Positions 1 to 8,078 of a DNA stretch of 64,000 nucleotides are shown here, in pieces. The notes below the pieces were generated by a model. It was not told the DNA's origin. It saw only the letters and a list, made by a program, of their open reading frames with translations, and searched no databases. The DNA comes from a virus. Positions within the stretch are counted from its first letter, which is position 1, and the number at the start of each line of letters is the position of its first letter. Both the position numbers and the translations under genes were made by a program. Location: positions 1-64,000 of IMG/VR virus record IMGVR_UViG_3300025450_000002; one strand, given 5' to 3'.

Positions 1-1468
1 CTGTGGCTCCTGATACAGAAATACCTGTGCCTGCAACGGCTGAAGTAACACCCGTGTTATTAATGGTTAATGTTCCTGAACCTGTAGTTGTGCTAATGCC
101 CGTACCTGTACCTAATGAGGCTACAGTGTAGTTGGTACCATTACCAATTAATAACTGCCCATTTGTTGGAGTAGTCGTAACTCCGGTACCACCTGCCGCT
201 GTAGGCAATGTTCCACTTGCTAATACTGAAGTTGATGTTGAATAAAGAGCATTTGTACCGGAAGCAAATGTAGTTAACCCTGTTCCACCATAACCTGTAC
301 CAATTGTGTTTCCATTCCAAGTTGCGCCTGTAATAGAACCTGTGTAATTTAAAGTAGATGTACCCCATGTTGTATTGGACGAAGCAAAAACACGAATACC
401 CCAAGTACCTGCACTTGTGGAGTTTGATGTACATAAAAATTGTGCAGCACCGCCCGGTGTAATTGTTTCTAATAAAGTACCTGCATTGTCATATACAGTT
501 ACGTTTGCACTTGAAGCATTTGATATGGTATAAAACGTACCTTTGAGTAAAGTCGTTGCTTGTGGTAAGTTAATTCTTTGAGCAATTGAACCAGTAATAG
601 CTTGAACTTGTGTAGAGCTTGATACTAATGATAATGCTGTAGAAGATGATATAGTTGCAGTAAATCCAACTATTGCGTTATTAACTGCTACGTTTCCAAT
701 ACCCGGATCTCCAAGACCTCCAAATGATGCTCCACCAGTAGCAAACAATGTCATTGAATCCGATGTTGCGGAAGAAGCGTTTTGTACAAAATGGATTGCG
801 TTGGATGTCCATGTAGATAAAACTAAATCAGAACCATATGCTTGTAAAAAAGAATTATTTGGTTGATTTAATGCATTGTTTTGGTACCCCGCTGCTGAAT
901 AACTATACAAGGAACTATTTGTTCCCACCTCCATATAAATGGTAGTGTAGTTGTTTGCGCCTGTAACAATCGAAGAATATGCCGTATTACTTGTATTATT
1001 TGTATTAACAAGATATAGATTACTTGATAAAGTATCAGCACCAGCAAACACAGCAATCTGTCCAGTTAAAGACTGACTGTATGTATTATCACCTACGTTT
1101 AATTTACCAACCGATGTAGTAGTGTTAGGTGCATAAGTAATATTTACGTTACCGTTTGCGTCTTGGTTTACAGATTTCTCAGCAGGGTATGTAATAAATA
1201 CAGTAGATATACCTGTTAAGTTTATCGGTGATGTATTGCCGCTAGAGTTTGAATAAACAGTAGTTCTAGTTAAAGTAGGTCCTGTAGTTGAATATGTACC
1301 AAGACCAACTTCCCATGCTGTACCACTAACAATAGTGTAGAAAGTAGTATTTCCGTTGCCGACTACGGCAAAAGATTGGTATCCAGCTACTGCTCCAGCA
1401 AGGGTTATTGCCCCTGTACCTGTGGTAGCCGTAGTCTCTTGGACTCGGTCATAAACTACTAGAGCCAT
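1..1468 (-). CDS. tail fibre protein, N-terminal part (runs off the left edge)
   Basis: The frame is open from an ATG at 1468 (start MALVVYDRVQETTATTGTG) to the window edge, about 489 codons without a stop. AGGAGTCC lies just upstream. The N-terminus, rich in Thr, Gly and Val, resembles virion-attachment regions of short-tail fibres; the rest is Ser/Thr/Asn/Gly-rich beta-structured sequence with phrases such as GTGYGGTGLTTF and GTGTGISTTTGSGT typical of phage fibre shafts. It is the last gene of the left structural block. Partial: the C-terminus is outside. Fibre identity is inferred from composition and position. Confidence 0.75.
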   Translation of the reverse strand, partial: MALVVYDRVQETTATTGTGAITLAGAVAGYQSFAVVGNGNTTFYTIVSGTAWEVGLGTYSTTGPTLTRTTVYSNSSGNTSPINLTGISTVFITYPAEKSVNQDANGNVNITYAPNTTTSVGKLNVGDNTYSQSLTGQIAVFAGADTLSSNLYLVNTNNTSNTAYSSIVTGANNYTTIYMEVGTNSSLYSYSAAGYQNNALNQPNNSFLQAYGSDLVLSTWTSNAIHFVQNASSATSDSMTLFATGGASFGGLGDPGIGNVAVNNAIVGFTATISSSTALSLVSSSTQVQAITGSIAQRINLPQATTLLKGTFYTISNASSANVTVYDNAGTLLETITPGGAAQFLCTSNSTSAGTWGIRVFASSNTTWGTSTLNYTGSITGATWNGNTIGTGYGGTGLTTFASGTNALYSTSTSVLASGTLPTAAGGTGVTTTPTNGQLLIGNGTNYTVASLGTGTGISTTTGSGTLTINNTGVTSAVAGTGISVSGAT

Positions 1469-1478
1469 TTAGGACTCC

Positions 1479-2078
1479 TTAGCTTGTAGCGGTTGTGCTA
1501 TATGTTACTGAAACTGTATCGCCAGCTGTTGTTGTTTTAGCAGTTGCAAAGTTACCTTCGGAATATAAAACACCCGCTGTACTAGATTGTGTACTTACAG
1601 CACCTGATCCTGTTACCAAGAAGCATCCATAAACTGTACCACCAGCGCCTGTAATTGTATAAGTAATTGCAGATGCAGTTGATGTTGTTACATTAGATGG
1701 TGTAGTTCCTGATGAAGTAGATGCAGCAAATACTGCTGTTCCACGTACTGCTGAACCACCAACTGTGTAGTTAATAAATTCTGTCCATGTATGAGATGCC
1801 ATTGTATCGGCAGCAGCAAATGTTGTTGAGTTACCGATCAAACCTAAGAATGGTCCAACAACGGTATATGCAGAGCCTCTTAATAATGTATCAAGCATTA
1901 ACTGTTTACCAACAGCAACTACTAAGTTAGGAAACTTTTCTTCCCACTTTAAGTTACCATCTACATCACGGCATTCAACATGGTAATGTCCATCTACCCC
2001 CATACCTTCCGGAATAGCTACATTTGCTTGTAATGTTGCTACAGCGTTATCACCGCAGCTTGCTAATTCATTTTGCAT
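1479..2078 (-). CDS. structural protein, probably tail or fibre associated (199 aa)
   Basis: The N-terminal third is compact (GVDGHYHVECRDVDG, then KFPNLVVAVGKQLMLDTLLR); the rest is Thr/Ser/Gly-rich and looks beta-structured. The N-terminal phrase recalls small structural proteins encoded next to fibre genes in many phages. It lies 10 bp upstream of the fibre gene and 8 bp downstream of the 154-aa gene, so probably co-transcribed. Function is inferred from context only. Confidence 0.7.
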   Translation of the reverse strand: MQNELASCGDNAVATLQANVAIPEGMGVDGHYHVECRDVDGNLKWEEKFPNLVVAVGKQLMLDTLLRGSAYTVVGPFLGLIGNSTTFAAADTMASHTWTEFINYTVGGSAVRGTAVFAASTSSGTTPSNVTTSTASAITYTITGAGGTVYGCFLVTGSGAVSTQSSTAGVLYSEGNFATAKTTTAGDTVSVTYSTTATS

Positions 2079-2086
2079 AATCTCTC

Positions 2087-2551
2087 CTAATCTGGACTGC
2101 TATAGTTAATACTACTTGTATTAGTTCCAATGGTTAATATCGCACTGTTGTATGCTGCTGTCGGAAACTGTACAGTAAAGCTCGTAGTACAAATTTTATC
2201 TGACCCAAAATTCAACACAAAACACGCTGCTCCTGTAGTTGCATTGTATACCAACGCACCTCGTGCAGTAAAGCTTGCGGGACTCCAAACTGCATTATTA
2301 AATGATACATAAGTTACATTGTATTGTGAATTTTGTGTTGGGTGTGTAGATATTGTTAAAGTCTGTCCACTAGCTGTATACCCTGTACCTACAACTTCAT
2401 TTACGCTTGAGTAAGTAGTAGTCTGTTGCCCTAGATTTGCATTAGCATTATATAAAGCAATTTTATACGTATAAGGTGTACCAACAGCAAAGTTCTCTAA
2501 TCCACTTAGTAAGTTTTGTTGAAAGACAGTACAGGACGTTTGGGTAATCAT
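2087..2551 (-). CDS. putative virion structural protein (154 aa)
   Basis: A Thr/Asn/Ser-rich protein with phrases such as FAVGTPYTYKIALYN and ASFTARGALVYN, consistent with a small beta-sandwich virion component. Its start overlaps the stop of the upstream adaptor-like gene by 4 bp (ATGA, 2548-2551), indicating translational coupling. Probable tail accessory or fibre-proximal protein. No catalytic motif is visible. Confidence 0.65.
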   Translation of the reverse strand: MITQTSCTVFQQNLLSGLENFAVGTPYTYKIALYNANANLGQQTTTYSSVNEVVGTGYTASGQTLTISTHPTQNSQYNVTYVSFNNAVWSPASFTARGALVYNATTGAACFVLNFGSDKICTTSFTVQFPTAAYNSAILTIGTNTSSINYSSPD

Positions 2552-3516
2552 ACGATAACATTACCTCTAAGATTAGTGTTAAGTTTAGTTTGTCCATCTC
2601 TGTAAGCATCGCCACGTTCAAGACCATTACCAAGACGGATAGCTAATTGAAGAGCCTCTTTATATTTATCTTCATAATAAGTAACCATATCTTGTTCTTG
2701 TTTCATAAATAACATAGCTTCACGCATAGAACCGTATAAAAGAACAGGATCAAAATTATCGCCAAGCCATGATGTACCAGTAGAATTATTTACCGCAGTT
2801 ATAGGAATAGAAAAACCAACACCAGATGAACCTATATAACCACTAGCTGCAGTTAATGTTTCGTTATTAGCGTAAAATTGTCCGCCATTAGTTAATGTAA
2901 CTGAACTTACTTGTCCGCTACTATTAACAGTAATATTTGCAGTTGCGCTACTACCAGCTCCAACATTTGTACCTGAATAAACTAATGGTACTTCCACATA
3001 ATTTCCTGGTGTATATGCGCTACCAGCTGTAATAGCTCCTAATGTAGAAATAATACCTTGCACGATTGAAGGTGGATAATAAAAATAATGTAATTCTGCG
3101 CTGTAAGCGGAATCTGGTGTAGGGCCAAGAATCAATGACAATTCATTGATGTTTGAATATTGGCTACCAAATAAAGCATAATATTTTGGAGTTCCTGTTT
3201 GGCTTGGATCTGGATATAGCTGACGTATAAAGTTAACGTCTTTGTTAAGCAGATAAGTATAAGGAACTGTGTAAATTGACCCTGTAGATTGATACAAGGC
3301 TAAAGAATATGTCGATATATAATCGTTTGGTAAAGATAAATAAGGATTAGTTGCAGTTAAAGATCCAGTTACATTTTTGCGCAAAGACGGAAATTGAACA
3401 GAGTTATAAACTCTCTCTTCACACTGCTGAACAAACGTAGGAATATTAGCTACAAATAATGATTCCGTATTTTCAGAGTAGTCTTGTATTGCTTGATATA
3501 ACTGGACGTAGTTCAT
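2548..3516 (-). CDS. tail adaptor-like protein (322 aa)
   Basis: The opening MNYVQLYQAIQDYSENTE followed by a helical stretch (FVQQCEERVYNSVQFPSLRK) and a P-N-D-Y beta segment is typical of the adaptor / tail tubular A-type (T7 gp11-like) ring proteins of podoviruses. The C-terminal helical part (DPVLLYGSMREAMLFMKQEQ, then YYEDKYKEALQLAIRLGNG) matches the conserved end of that family. A Gly/Ser-rich beta insertion sits at about residues 155-240. Likely part of the head-tail junction or tail tube. It overlaps both neighbours (TAATG at the start, ATGA at the end). Assigned from memory of the family; a search would settle it. Confidence 0.6.
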   Translation of the reverse strand: MNYVQLYQAIQDYSENTESLFVANIPTFVQQCEERVYNSVQFPSLRKNVTGSLTATNPYLSLPNDYISTYSLALYQSTGSIYTVPYTYLLNKDVNFIRQLYPDPSQTGTPKYYALFGSQYSNINELSLILGPTPDSAYSAELHYFYYPPSIVQGIISTLGAITAGSAYTPGNYVEVPLVYSGTNVGAGSSATANITVNSSGQVSSVTLTNGGQFYANNETLTAASGYIGSSGVGFSIPITAVNNSTGTSWLGDNFDPVLLYGSMREAMLFMKQEQDMVTYYEDKYKEALQLAIRLGNGLERGDAYRDGQTKLNTNLRGNVIV

Positions 3517-3686
3517 TACTGCACTTTTTCTTCTGGCTGTGTTTCTTGTGCAGATGCAATTACTTTACTAGCAGCAGCTTGTGCTTGCAGTTTTTGTAAA
3601 ACCATAAACGCACCGCTTTTAGTAGGTAATTCACCCAATACATTACACACAAATTCAAATTCATTTTGTTCTAATTGAAAGTTCAT
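3516..3686 (-). CDS. small conserved phage protein (56 aa)
   Basis: ATG at 3686, preceded by AAAGAGGAAAAT. The protein begins MNFQLEQNEFEFVCNVLGEL and continues with PTKSGAFMVLQKLQAQA. This 'hydrophobic helix - ELPT - K.G - helix' pattern recurs in tiny proteins of structural operons of many phages; function unknown. Its stop shares a base with the next start (TAATG). Confidence 0.6.
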   Translation of the reverse strand: MNFQLEQNEFEFVCNVLGELPTKSGAFMVLQKLQAQAAASKVIASAQETQPEEKVQ

Positions 3687-3706
3687 ATTTTCCTCTTTAG
3701 TTAAAA

Positions 3707-4009
3707 TTAAGCCATCGGGCCACGTGCCATACGCCCTTTGGTTGCTGCACCGGAACCACGGACTTCAATACCATCAGTCTTTGGTCCACGAGTCTTGTTA
3801 CCGATAGATACAGTCATAGCAGGACCGCCAGGGACTAGTTCATCGGCTCTCATAGTATTTGGATCTTTCATATCATGTCCAGTAGCTTTACGTTCTGCAG
3901 CTACGCCAGTACCATTCTTTTCGTACTCTTCTGCTGGACCATTATTCTTAGCACGCCCAGTATGCATAGGCGAACTATTTCTAGTAGTTGGTTTAATCTG
4001 AGTAGCCAT
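3707..4009 (-). CDS. small basic Gly-rich protein (100 aa), unknown function
   Basis: Basic and probably disordered; no membrane segment. The C-terminal stretch TDGIEVRGSGAATKGRM resembles KDGIAERGHTRAMMPKM in the 150-aa basic protein at 6302-6754, so the two share a 'DGI..RG.T' motif. It follows the 62-aa basic protein with a one-base start/stop overlap (TAATG at 4009). Probably a minor virion or assembly protein by position. Confidence 0.6.
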   Translation of the reverse strand: MATQIKPTTRNSSPMHTGRAKNNGPAEEYEKNGTGVAAERKATGHDMKDPNTMRADELVPGGPAMTVSIGNKTRGPKTDGIEVRGSGAATKGRMARGPMA

Positions 4010-4197
4010 TATTTGCTCCCAGGTTTTTGGTTATGAGCACGAGCCAAATTACGACCTACTGCTTTCATTGCTTTGCCTGTCACGCCACCTTTAGCCATCT
4101 TTTTAACTTTACCGCCATGCTTAAGACCTTTTTCTTTTAGCATTTTGCTGATAAGTTTTTTATCTTGTGCTTCGTCATCATGTTTCATAGTTGCCAT
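4009..4197 (-). CDS. small basic GGK-motif protein (62 aa)
   Basis: Very Lys-rich: an N-terminal acidic/Lys helix (MKHDDEAQDKKLISKMLKEK), then the motif GGKVKKMAKGGVTG and a basic tail. It belongs to a set of small basic proteins in this block that carry xKxGG motifs. Role unknown; DNA or scaffold contact inside the capsid is conceivable. Confidence 0.6.
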   Translation of the reverse strand: MATMKHDDEAQDKKLISKMLKEKGLKHGGKVKKMAKGGVTGKAMKAVGRNLARAHNQKPGSK

Positions 4198-4207
4198 TTT
4201 AATACTC

Positions 4208-4636
4208 CTAAGTTGTCGATACAGTAACTGTACCTATTGTAATCACTAAATTCAAGTCATTTGGAACAAAAGAATCAGCAAATCCTCTTGCCCCGCCAAC
4301 TGGATTCCAACCCCACTGTGTCTGTCTACTACCATCAGACGGATAACCTGCATTATTAATATCGTTACTTGCTACAGGACTTACGTATAAACCTGTACTA
4401 CCTGATGTGTAATATGATACATCTGGTCTTGGTTCACGTACACCCTGCGGGTCAGAAACAGGATACAAACCTAACTGCAACTGTGGATGATCAGGATCCC
4501 AACAAGGTCTACATACTTTTATCTTAAAAGGTTTAGTCTTAAGCGTCTCAGTACGTAGTTCATGCAACTTAAATCTTTCACCACAACGGTCACACTCCGC
4601 AATCGAATGTTTACCAGAAGCAAACTTATTTGGCAT
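4208..4636 (-). CDS. zinc-ribbon structural-region protein (142 aa)
   Basis: Cys15-x2-Cys18 (ECDRCGERF) and Cys42-x2-Cys45 (VCRPCWDPDHP) form a four-cysteine zinc ribbon at the N-terminus. The second half is Gly/Tyr/Asn-rich and beta-like. It sits 3 bp downstream of an adaptor-like gene, so a tail or head-tail joining role is likely. The zinc site is read directly from the sequence; the role is inferred. Confidence 0.65.
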   Translation of the reverse strand: MPNKFASGKHSIAECDRCGERFKLHELRTETLKTKPFKIKVCRPCWDPDHPQLQLGLYPVSDPQGVREPRPDVSYYTSGSTGLYVSPVASNDINNAGYPSDGSRQTQWGWNPVGGARGFADSFVPNDLNLVITIGTVTVSTT

Positions 4637-4639
4637 AGT

Positions 4640-5587
4640 TTACCTATAATAATTCATGTTGCGAGGCACAATACGCCAAGCAGCTTTTTCTCTATCCTCA
4701 TCAGCTGCTAACGCAAACTGCTGTTCATATTCAGTTTTTAACATAGGAATACGATTAGGATCAATACCCATAAGTTTTAAAGAAATATAAAACGATAATC
4801 CTGCAACCATAACAGGAATCCAACGGAATGGAATATCTTGATTGATCACACCTGTACCTGCGTCTTGTAAACGTCTCATACGCCAGTAAACAAAATTATA
4901 TTGAGTGCCAGGATTGCCAGTAGGCCAAATATTAACATTAGGTAAATAGTTTACGTAAATACTAGCACCTGAATTATGTGATGTAGCAGTTGTATTATTC
5001 TGCCCACGGAAACAATTTAAAAGCTGATTAGCATTACCAGTATTAGCTGTACCTATGTTTTGATAGAGTATAGTTTCTCCATCTATATTGATATAGCCTT
5101 GACTTCTTAAGTTGGCTGTACTAGCCACATATAAAGTCGTATCAGTTGCTCCAGCAGTTTGTGTTAATGTAGTTGTAGGAGTTGAATCTACGTTACCTGA
5201 CTGCCTATCTACCCACACTTGGATAGGTCTCCCATAAGCATTTTTAGTAGGGATAGTAAGATATGTATCAGCAGATATACGAGTTATATTGATATCTACT
5301 TGGCTTTGTCCTGAACCTTGACGAATAACGTGATCATATAAATCAATCGTATCTACAGGGATTGGATAACTAATTTGTCCAGCATTAATGTTGATAGGTA
5401 TCTGACCTTGCTCAACAGTCCAAAGATTAATACCACGATTAGCCCATTCAATAGTTAATAAATTAACACTACGGGCAGCCGTTCTAAAATCATATCCAGA
5501 ACGTGACTGTGACCCGCATCTTTCAAAAGCTTCCTCAACGAGATCGCCCATATCAAGATTAAATGTGGATAACCCAGATGTACTCAT
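4640..5587 (-). CDS. head-tail adaptor-like protein (315 aa)
   Basis: N-terminal helices DLVEEAFERCGSQSRSGYDF and AARSVNLLTIEWANRGINLW resemble the adaptor (P22 gp4-like / T7 gp11-like) fold: a 'hydrophobic helix - turn - AxxxLNxLxxEWxxxG' pattern. The central part is a beta domain with a Thr/Asn-rich insertion; the C-terminus returns to helix (WIPVMVAGLSFYISLKLMG). Probably forms a ring below the portal. With the 322-aa protein at 2548 this gives two adaptor-type proteins in one operon. Confidence 0.6.
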   Translation of the reverse strand: MSTSGLSTFNLDMGDLVEEAFERCGSQSRSGYDFRTAARSVNLLTIEWANRGINLWTVEQGQIPININAGQISYPIPVDTIDLYDHVIRQGSGQSQVDINITRISADTYLTIPTKNAYGRPIQVWVDRQSGNVDSTPTTTLTQTAGATDTTLYVASTANLRSQGYINIDGETILYQNIGTANTGNANQLLNCFRGQNNTTATSHNSGASIYVNYLPNVNIWPTGNPGTQYNFVYWRMRRLQDAGTGVINQDIPFRWIPVMVAGLSFYISLKLMGIDPNRIPMLKTEYEQQFALAADEDREKAAWRIVPRNMNYYR

Positions 5588-5590
5588 GGA

Positions 5591-5884
5591 TTAACTCGCA
5601 GCTGGAGTTTCAACAGGTGCAGGTGTTTCTACTGGAGCTTCAACAACAGGTTCTGGTTCAGGTGCTGGAATTACTGGTGGAGGAGCAATAACTACAGGTG
5701 TAGGATCAGGTTGTGGAACAATAGAAGCCACAAAACTTTTAACAACTGGAGAATCTGAAAAACCAGAAACTACTTTATCACTACCTAAATAAGTAACAAA
5801 GTCATTTAATAAATTATGTTCTTCGCTCTCTATTGCGTGTCCAGTGCTTTTAATATGCATCATGACTCTTTCAAATAAATTCAT
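5591..5884 (-). CDS. small protein with Pro/Glu/Val-rich tail (97 aa)
   Basis: The N-terminal ~50 residues are helical (MNLFERVMMHIKSTGHAIES); the last 45 are low-complexity repeats of P, E, V, A and T (PPPVIPAPEPEPVVEAP). Disordered Pro-rich tails of this kind occur in minor virion proteins. Start overlaps the preceding stop by 4 bp. Function unknown. Confidence 0.6.
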   Translation of the reverse strand: MNLFERVMMHIKSTGHAIESEEHNLLNDFVTYLGSDKVVSGFSDSPVVKSFVASIVPQPDPTPVVIAPPPVIPAPEPEPVVEAPVETPAPVETPAAS

Positions 5885-6141
5885 TTTTTCCTCGCTGCTT
5901 TCATGTTATCAATTAAATTAGGATAAGGTCTACCAGCTGCTTTGGCTGCTGCTTTTGCCGAGGCTTTTTTAGCAGAACTTAAATGCTTTGGTTTACCTAA
6001 ACTTTTTGGTCTAGGCTTATCCCAAACTTCACCGCCTTTTTTATACATCGTGACATCATCAGGGTTATCCTTACGGACAACCGTTTTAGCTTTAGGCATT
6101 TTGGATGGGCTAATATCTCCCATCCCACGAGACGCTCTCAC
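5881..6141 (-). CDS. small basic Lys/Ala-rich protein with KKGG motif (86 aa)
   Basis: GTG start at 6141 overlapping the previous stop (GTGA), hence coupled. It carries YKKGGEVWDKP and a Lys/Ala-rich C-terminal helix (SSAKKASAKAAAKAAG). Net charge is strongly positive. It is one of several small basic proteins with the [YFM].KGG motif here. An internal ATG (MGDIS...) would shorten it by 6 residues. Function unknown. Confidence 0.6.
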   Translation of the reverse strand: MRASRGMGDISPSKMPKAKTVVRKDNPDDVTMYKKGGEVWDKPRPKSLGKPKHLSSAKKASAKAAAKAAGRPYPNLIDNMKAARKK

Positions 6142-6299
6142 TTTTTACCCTTAGTCATGCCACCACCGCACATAGCTTTTACATGCTCATGATGCATTTT
6201 GTGAGCTGGGTCTCCATAATGCTTAGACACTTTTTCTTGCTCATGCATATGACCAGCAGCGTGTTGTTTTACATGTTCCATATGATGTTTGTGTTCCAT
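6138..6299 (-). CDS. His-rich small protein (53 aa)
   Basis: ATG at 6299 (MEHKHHMEHVKQHAAGHMHE), ending CGGGMTKGKK with TGA at 6138-6140. It has about twelve histidines and several methionines, so metal binding is possible. Start and stop fit tightly between neighbours, with a GTGA overlap to the next gene. No known family recognised. Confidence 0.6.
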   Translation of the reverse strand: MEHKHHMEHVKQHAAGHMHEQEKVSKHYGDPAHKMHHEHVKAMCGGGMTKGKK

Positions 6300-6301
6300 G
6301 A

Positions 6302-6754
6302 TTAACATTTTCCTTTCTTAGCCATTCCGCCTTTTTTCATTCCGGTTGTTGAACCAGCCATTTTAGGCATCATTGCACGTGTATGCCCACGTTCAGCAAT
6401 ACCATCTTTACTAGGAGCGCCTGTTCTAACTTTGCCCATAGTCTCTTTTGCCATACCACCACTTGCCATTTTCTTCACAGTCTTTCCTCCTTTTTTCATG
6501 CCCATCCCTGCTGCTGGAGCTGCTGGAGCAGGTCCTGCACCCATAGATGCCGCTTTCTTCGCCATCATCATACGTCTTGCCATTGCTGGATTCATTGTTG
6601 CCATCACATCACCACCTTTCTTAAATTTTTTGCCTTTATCGGCTTCACTAAAATCTTTACCCACGGATTGTGGGATACCTACCTTCTTAGCGAATGCCGG
6701 GGAGTGGGCAACCGCCTCCATCAAATTATGCTGAGATTTACTTTTGCTCGGCAT
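6302..6754 (-). CDS. basic Met/Gly/Lys-rich protein with repeated KKGG motifs (150 aa)
   Basis: N-terminal part: SKSQHNLMEAVAHSPAFAKK and a helix ending SEADKGKKF, a pattern I associate with small phage virion proteins. Then the motif KKGG recurs (KFKKGGDVMAT, GMKKGGKTVKKM, GMKKGGMAKKG), with Ala/Pro/Met-rich linkers. It shares the 'DGIAERG' element with the protein at 3707-4009. Its start overlaps the stop of the next upstream gene. Probably a capsid-interior or minor virion protein; not proven. Confidence 0.6.
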   Translation of the reverse strand: MPSKSKSQHNLMEAVAHSPAFAKKVGIPQSVGKDFSEADKGKKFKKGGDVMATMNPAMARRMMMAKKAASMGAGPAPAAPAAGMGMKKGGKTVKKMASGGMAKETMGKVRTGAPSKDGIAERGHTRAMMPKMAGSTTGMKKGGMAKKGKC

Positions 6755-6993
6755 TACTTGTGTCCTTCGATGAATCTGTCGAGTTTTGCTTCGAGCCTAT
6801 CAAAGCGGTTAATAATTTGGTCCATATCGCTGCGAACTTCACTTTTAGTAATGTAATCACGAGCAATTTCCTCTCTTGTTTTATTTAATAATATACCTTG
6901 ACGTTGTAATTCACTAGCTTTTTCTTTCAGTACAAAGCTTACAATCGCCCCTAGTACATAGGCTACCACAGTTAATATTTCATAGATAGTCAT
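6754..6993 (-). CDS. small membrane protein with coiled coil (79 aa)
   Basis: One N-terminal transmembrane helix (VVAYVLGAIVSFVLK, about residues 8-24) followed by charged coiled coil (MDQIINRFDRLEAKLDRFIE). Single-pass plus coiled coil resembles XhlA-type or accessory lysis proteins, but the gene lies in the head block, far from the endolysin. Function unresolved. Confidence 0.6.
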   Translation of the reverse strand: MTIYEILTVVAYVLGAIVSFVLKEKASELQRQGILLNKTREEIARDYITKSEVRSDMDQIINRFDRLEAKLDRFIEGHK

Positions 6994-7254
6994 TTAGCAT
7001 TTCCACCTTTTAAGGCTTGCTGCTTTACGTGTTGGTTTGCCGTTCTCATCTTTCATTGGTCCAGGCATACCAGACATACGAGCACAGAATGATTTCTTAC
7101 GAGGCCCACCTTCAGGTTGGGGAGCTTTTAAGTTTGATCCCGTTTCCCTGTTATACTTTGCACGACCTTTAGCAGTAAGTCCAGCCCCTTTAGAAACCGG
7201 GAGTTTTTCGCCTCTTCCAACTGCGAGACTGGGTCCTTTCTTCTTAGTAGCCAC
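6994..7254 (-). CDS. DUF6321-like small basic protein (86 aa)
   Basis: Conserved phrases such as GLTAKGRAKYNRETGSNLKA, KKSFCARMSGMPGPMKDENG and KPTRKAASLKRWKC are very common in phage structural modules; I place it in the DUF6321 group from memory. Basic with two cysteines. Function unknown. Tightly packed with its neighbours. Confidence 0.65.
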   Translation of the reverse strand: MATKKKGPSLAVGRGEKLPVSKGAGLTAKGRAKYNRETGSNLKAPQPEGGPRKKSFCARMSGMPGPMKDENGKPTRKAASLKRWKC

Positions 7255-7255
7255 A

Positions 7256-8029
7256 TTACGATCCGTTAGAAATTAAGTAACCTTCTTGCGAAACTGTTAA
7301 AGCAGCAGTACCAGTGCTAACTTTTGCTTGCAATTGGATATCTGTTTTTTCAGCAACAAGCCTTGGCATTACTCGTTGTGTATGATAGTTATTTGTAAAT
7401 GGGGCAATGATAGTAACAGTTGGTACACCTGAACTACTTGTTTGATAGTTTTGATATGTTGCAAATCCTGCTGGATTGGCATTTAAACTAGTATTGATGT
7501 CAATACGACTCAAATAATAAGTATATCCTGCTGGTACGGTATAAATACCCATTAAAGTACGACCATTACCTGCTGCAATCTCTGCGTACAAAGTTGTATC
7601 TGATGTATCTTTTAAAGTAATGTTACCAGTAGGAGCACCACTTGTTACTGACATACTATTGATACGGAAATAAGATTTCACTGTAGTTACAGCTGTTGTA
7701 CCGTTCAACTTAATAGTTTCAGAAATTTGATTGTAATTTGCATCCAAGCCGTTAATAGTGATTAACGCAGTTGCATCAGCACCAGTGTTAACAGAACTAA
7801 CAAGATGCATCTGAATAGCAGATGATGGGAAAGTGTAAGTAGTATTGCCTTCCCATACAGGAACAAAAGATGTGCCTACCGATGCTTGGTAGCCATAGAT
7901 ATTTAAAACACTATGACCATAGATTTGACCACGAGCAACTTGTAAATCAAACGGCTCATATTTCGCTTGACGAGTAATTGAGTTTACCGAATTATTGGTA
8001 CTTGGTATTCCACTTGAGCTTTGTGCCAT
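7256..8029 (-). CDS. virion structural protein (257 aa)
   Basis: Begins with a polar segment (SGIPSTNNSVNSITRQAKYE), then a Thr/Gly/Asn-rich body with alternating beta-like pattern (INGLDANYNQISETIKLNG) and an aromatic stretch TYYLSRIDIN. Position directly after the capsid-proximal genes suggests a head or head-tail decoration or vertex protein. Followed immediately by the 86-aa gene; a leftward terminator lies upstream of its start. Confidence 0.65.
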   Translation of the reverse strand: MAQSSSGIPSTNNSVNSITRQAKYEPFDLQVARGQIYGHSVLNIYGYQASVGTSFVPVWEGNTTYTFPSSAIQMHLVSSVNTGADATALITINGLDANYNQISETIKLNGTTAVTTVKSYFRINSMSVTSGAPTGNITLKDTSDTTLYAEIAAGNGRTLMGIYTVPAGYTYYLSRIDINTSLNANPAGFATYQNYQTSSSGVPTVTIIAPFTNNYHTQRVMPRLVAEKTDIQLQAKVSTGTAALTVSQEGYLISNGS

Positions 8030-8046
8030 ATTAATCTCCTAAGATT

Positions 8047-8069
8047 TTAAAAAGGGGCCCGAAGACCCC
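8047..8069 (-). terminator. Rho-independent terminator, leftward
   Basis: Read on the minus strand: GGGGTC, a TTCG loop, then GGCCCC (8054-8069), followed by a run of T. A UUCG-loop hairpin with a U-tract just after the stop of the 239-residue-frame gene at 8079 is a good intrinsic terminator; some read-through to the 257-aa gene is probable. Confidence 0.75.
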
Positions 8070-8078
8070 CCGGATTAA

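Noticed and set aside
6383-6888. Plus-strand frames opposite the basic Lys/Gly-rich genes
   Set aside because: Shadows of the minus-strand genes: Cys/His/Phe-rich translations with no ribosome sites.
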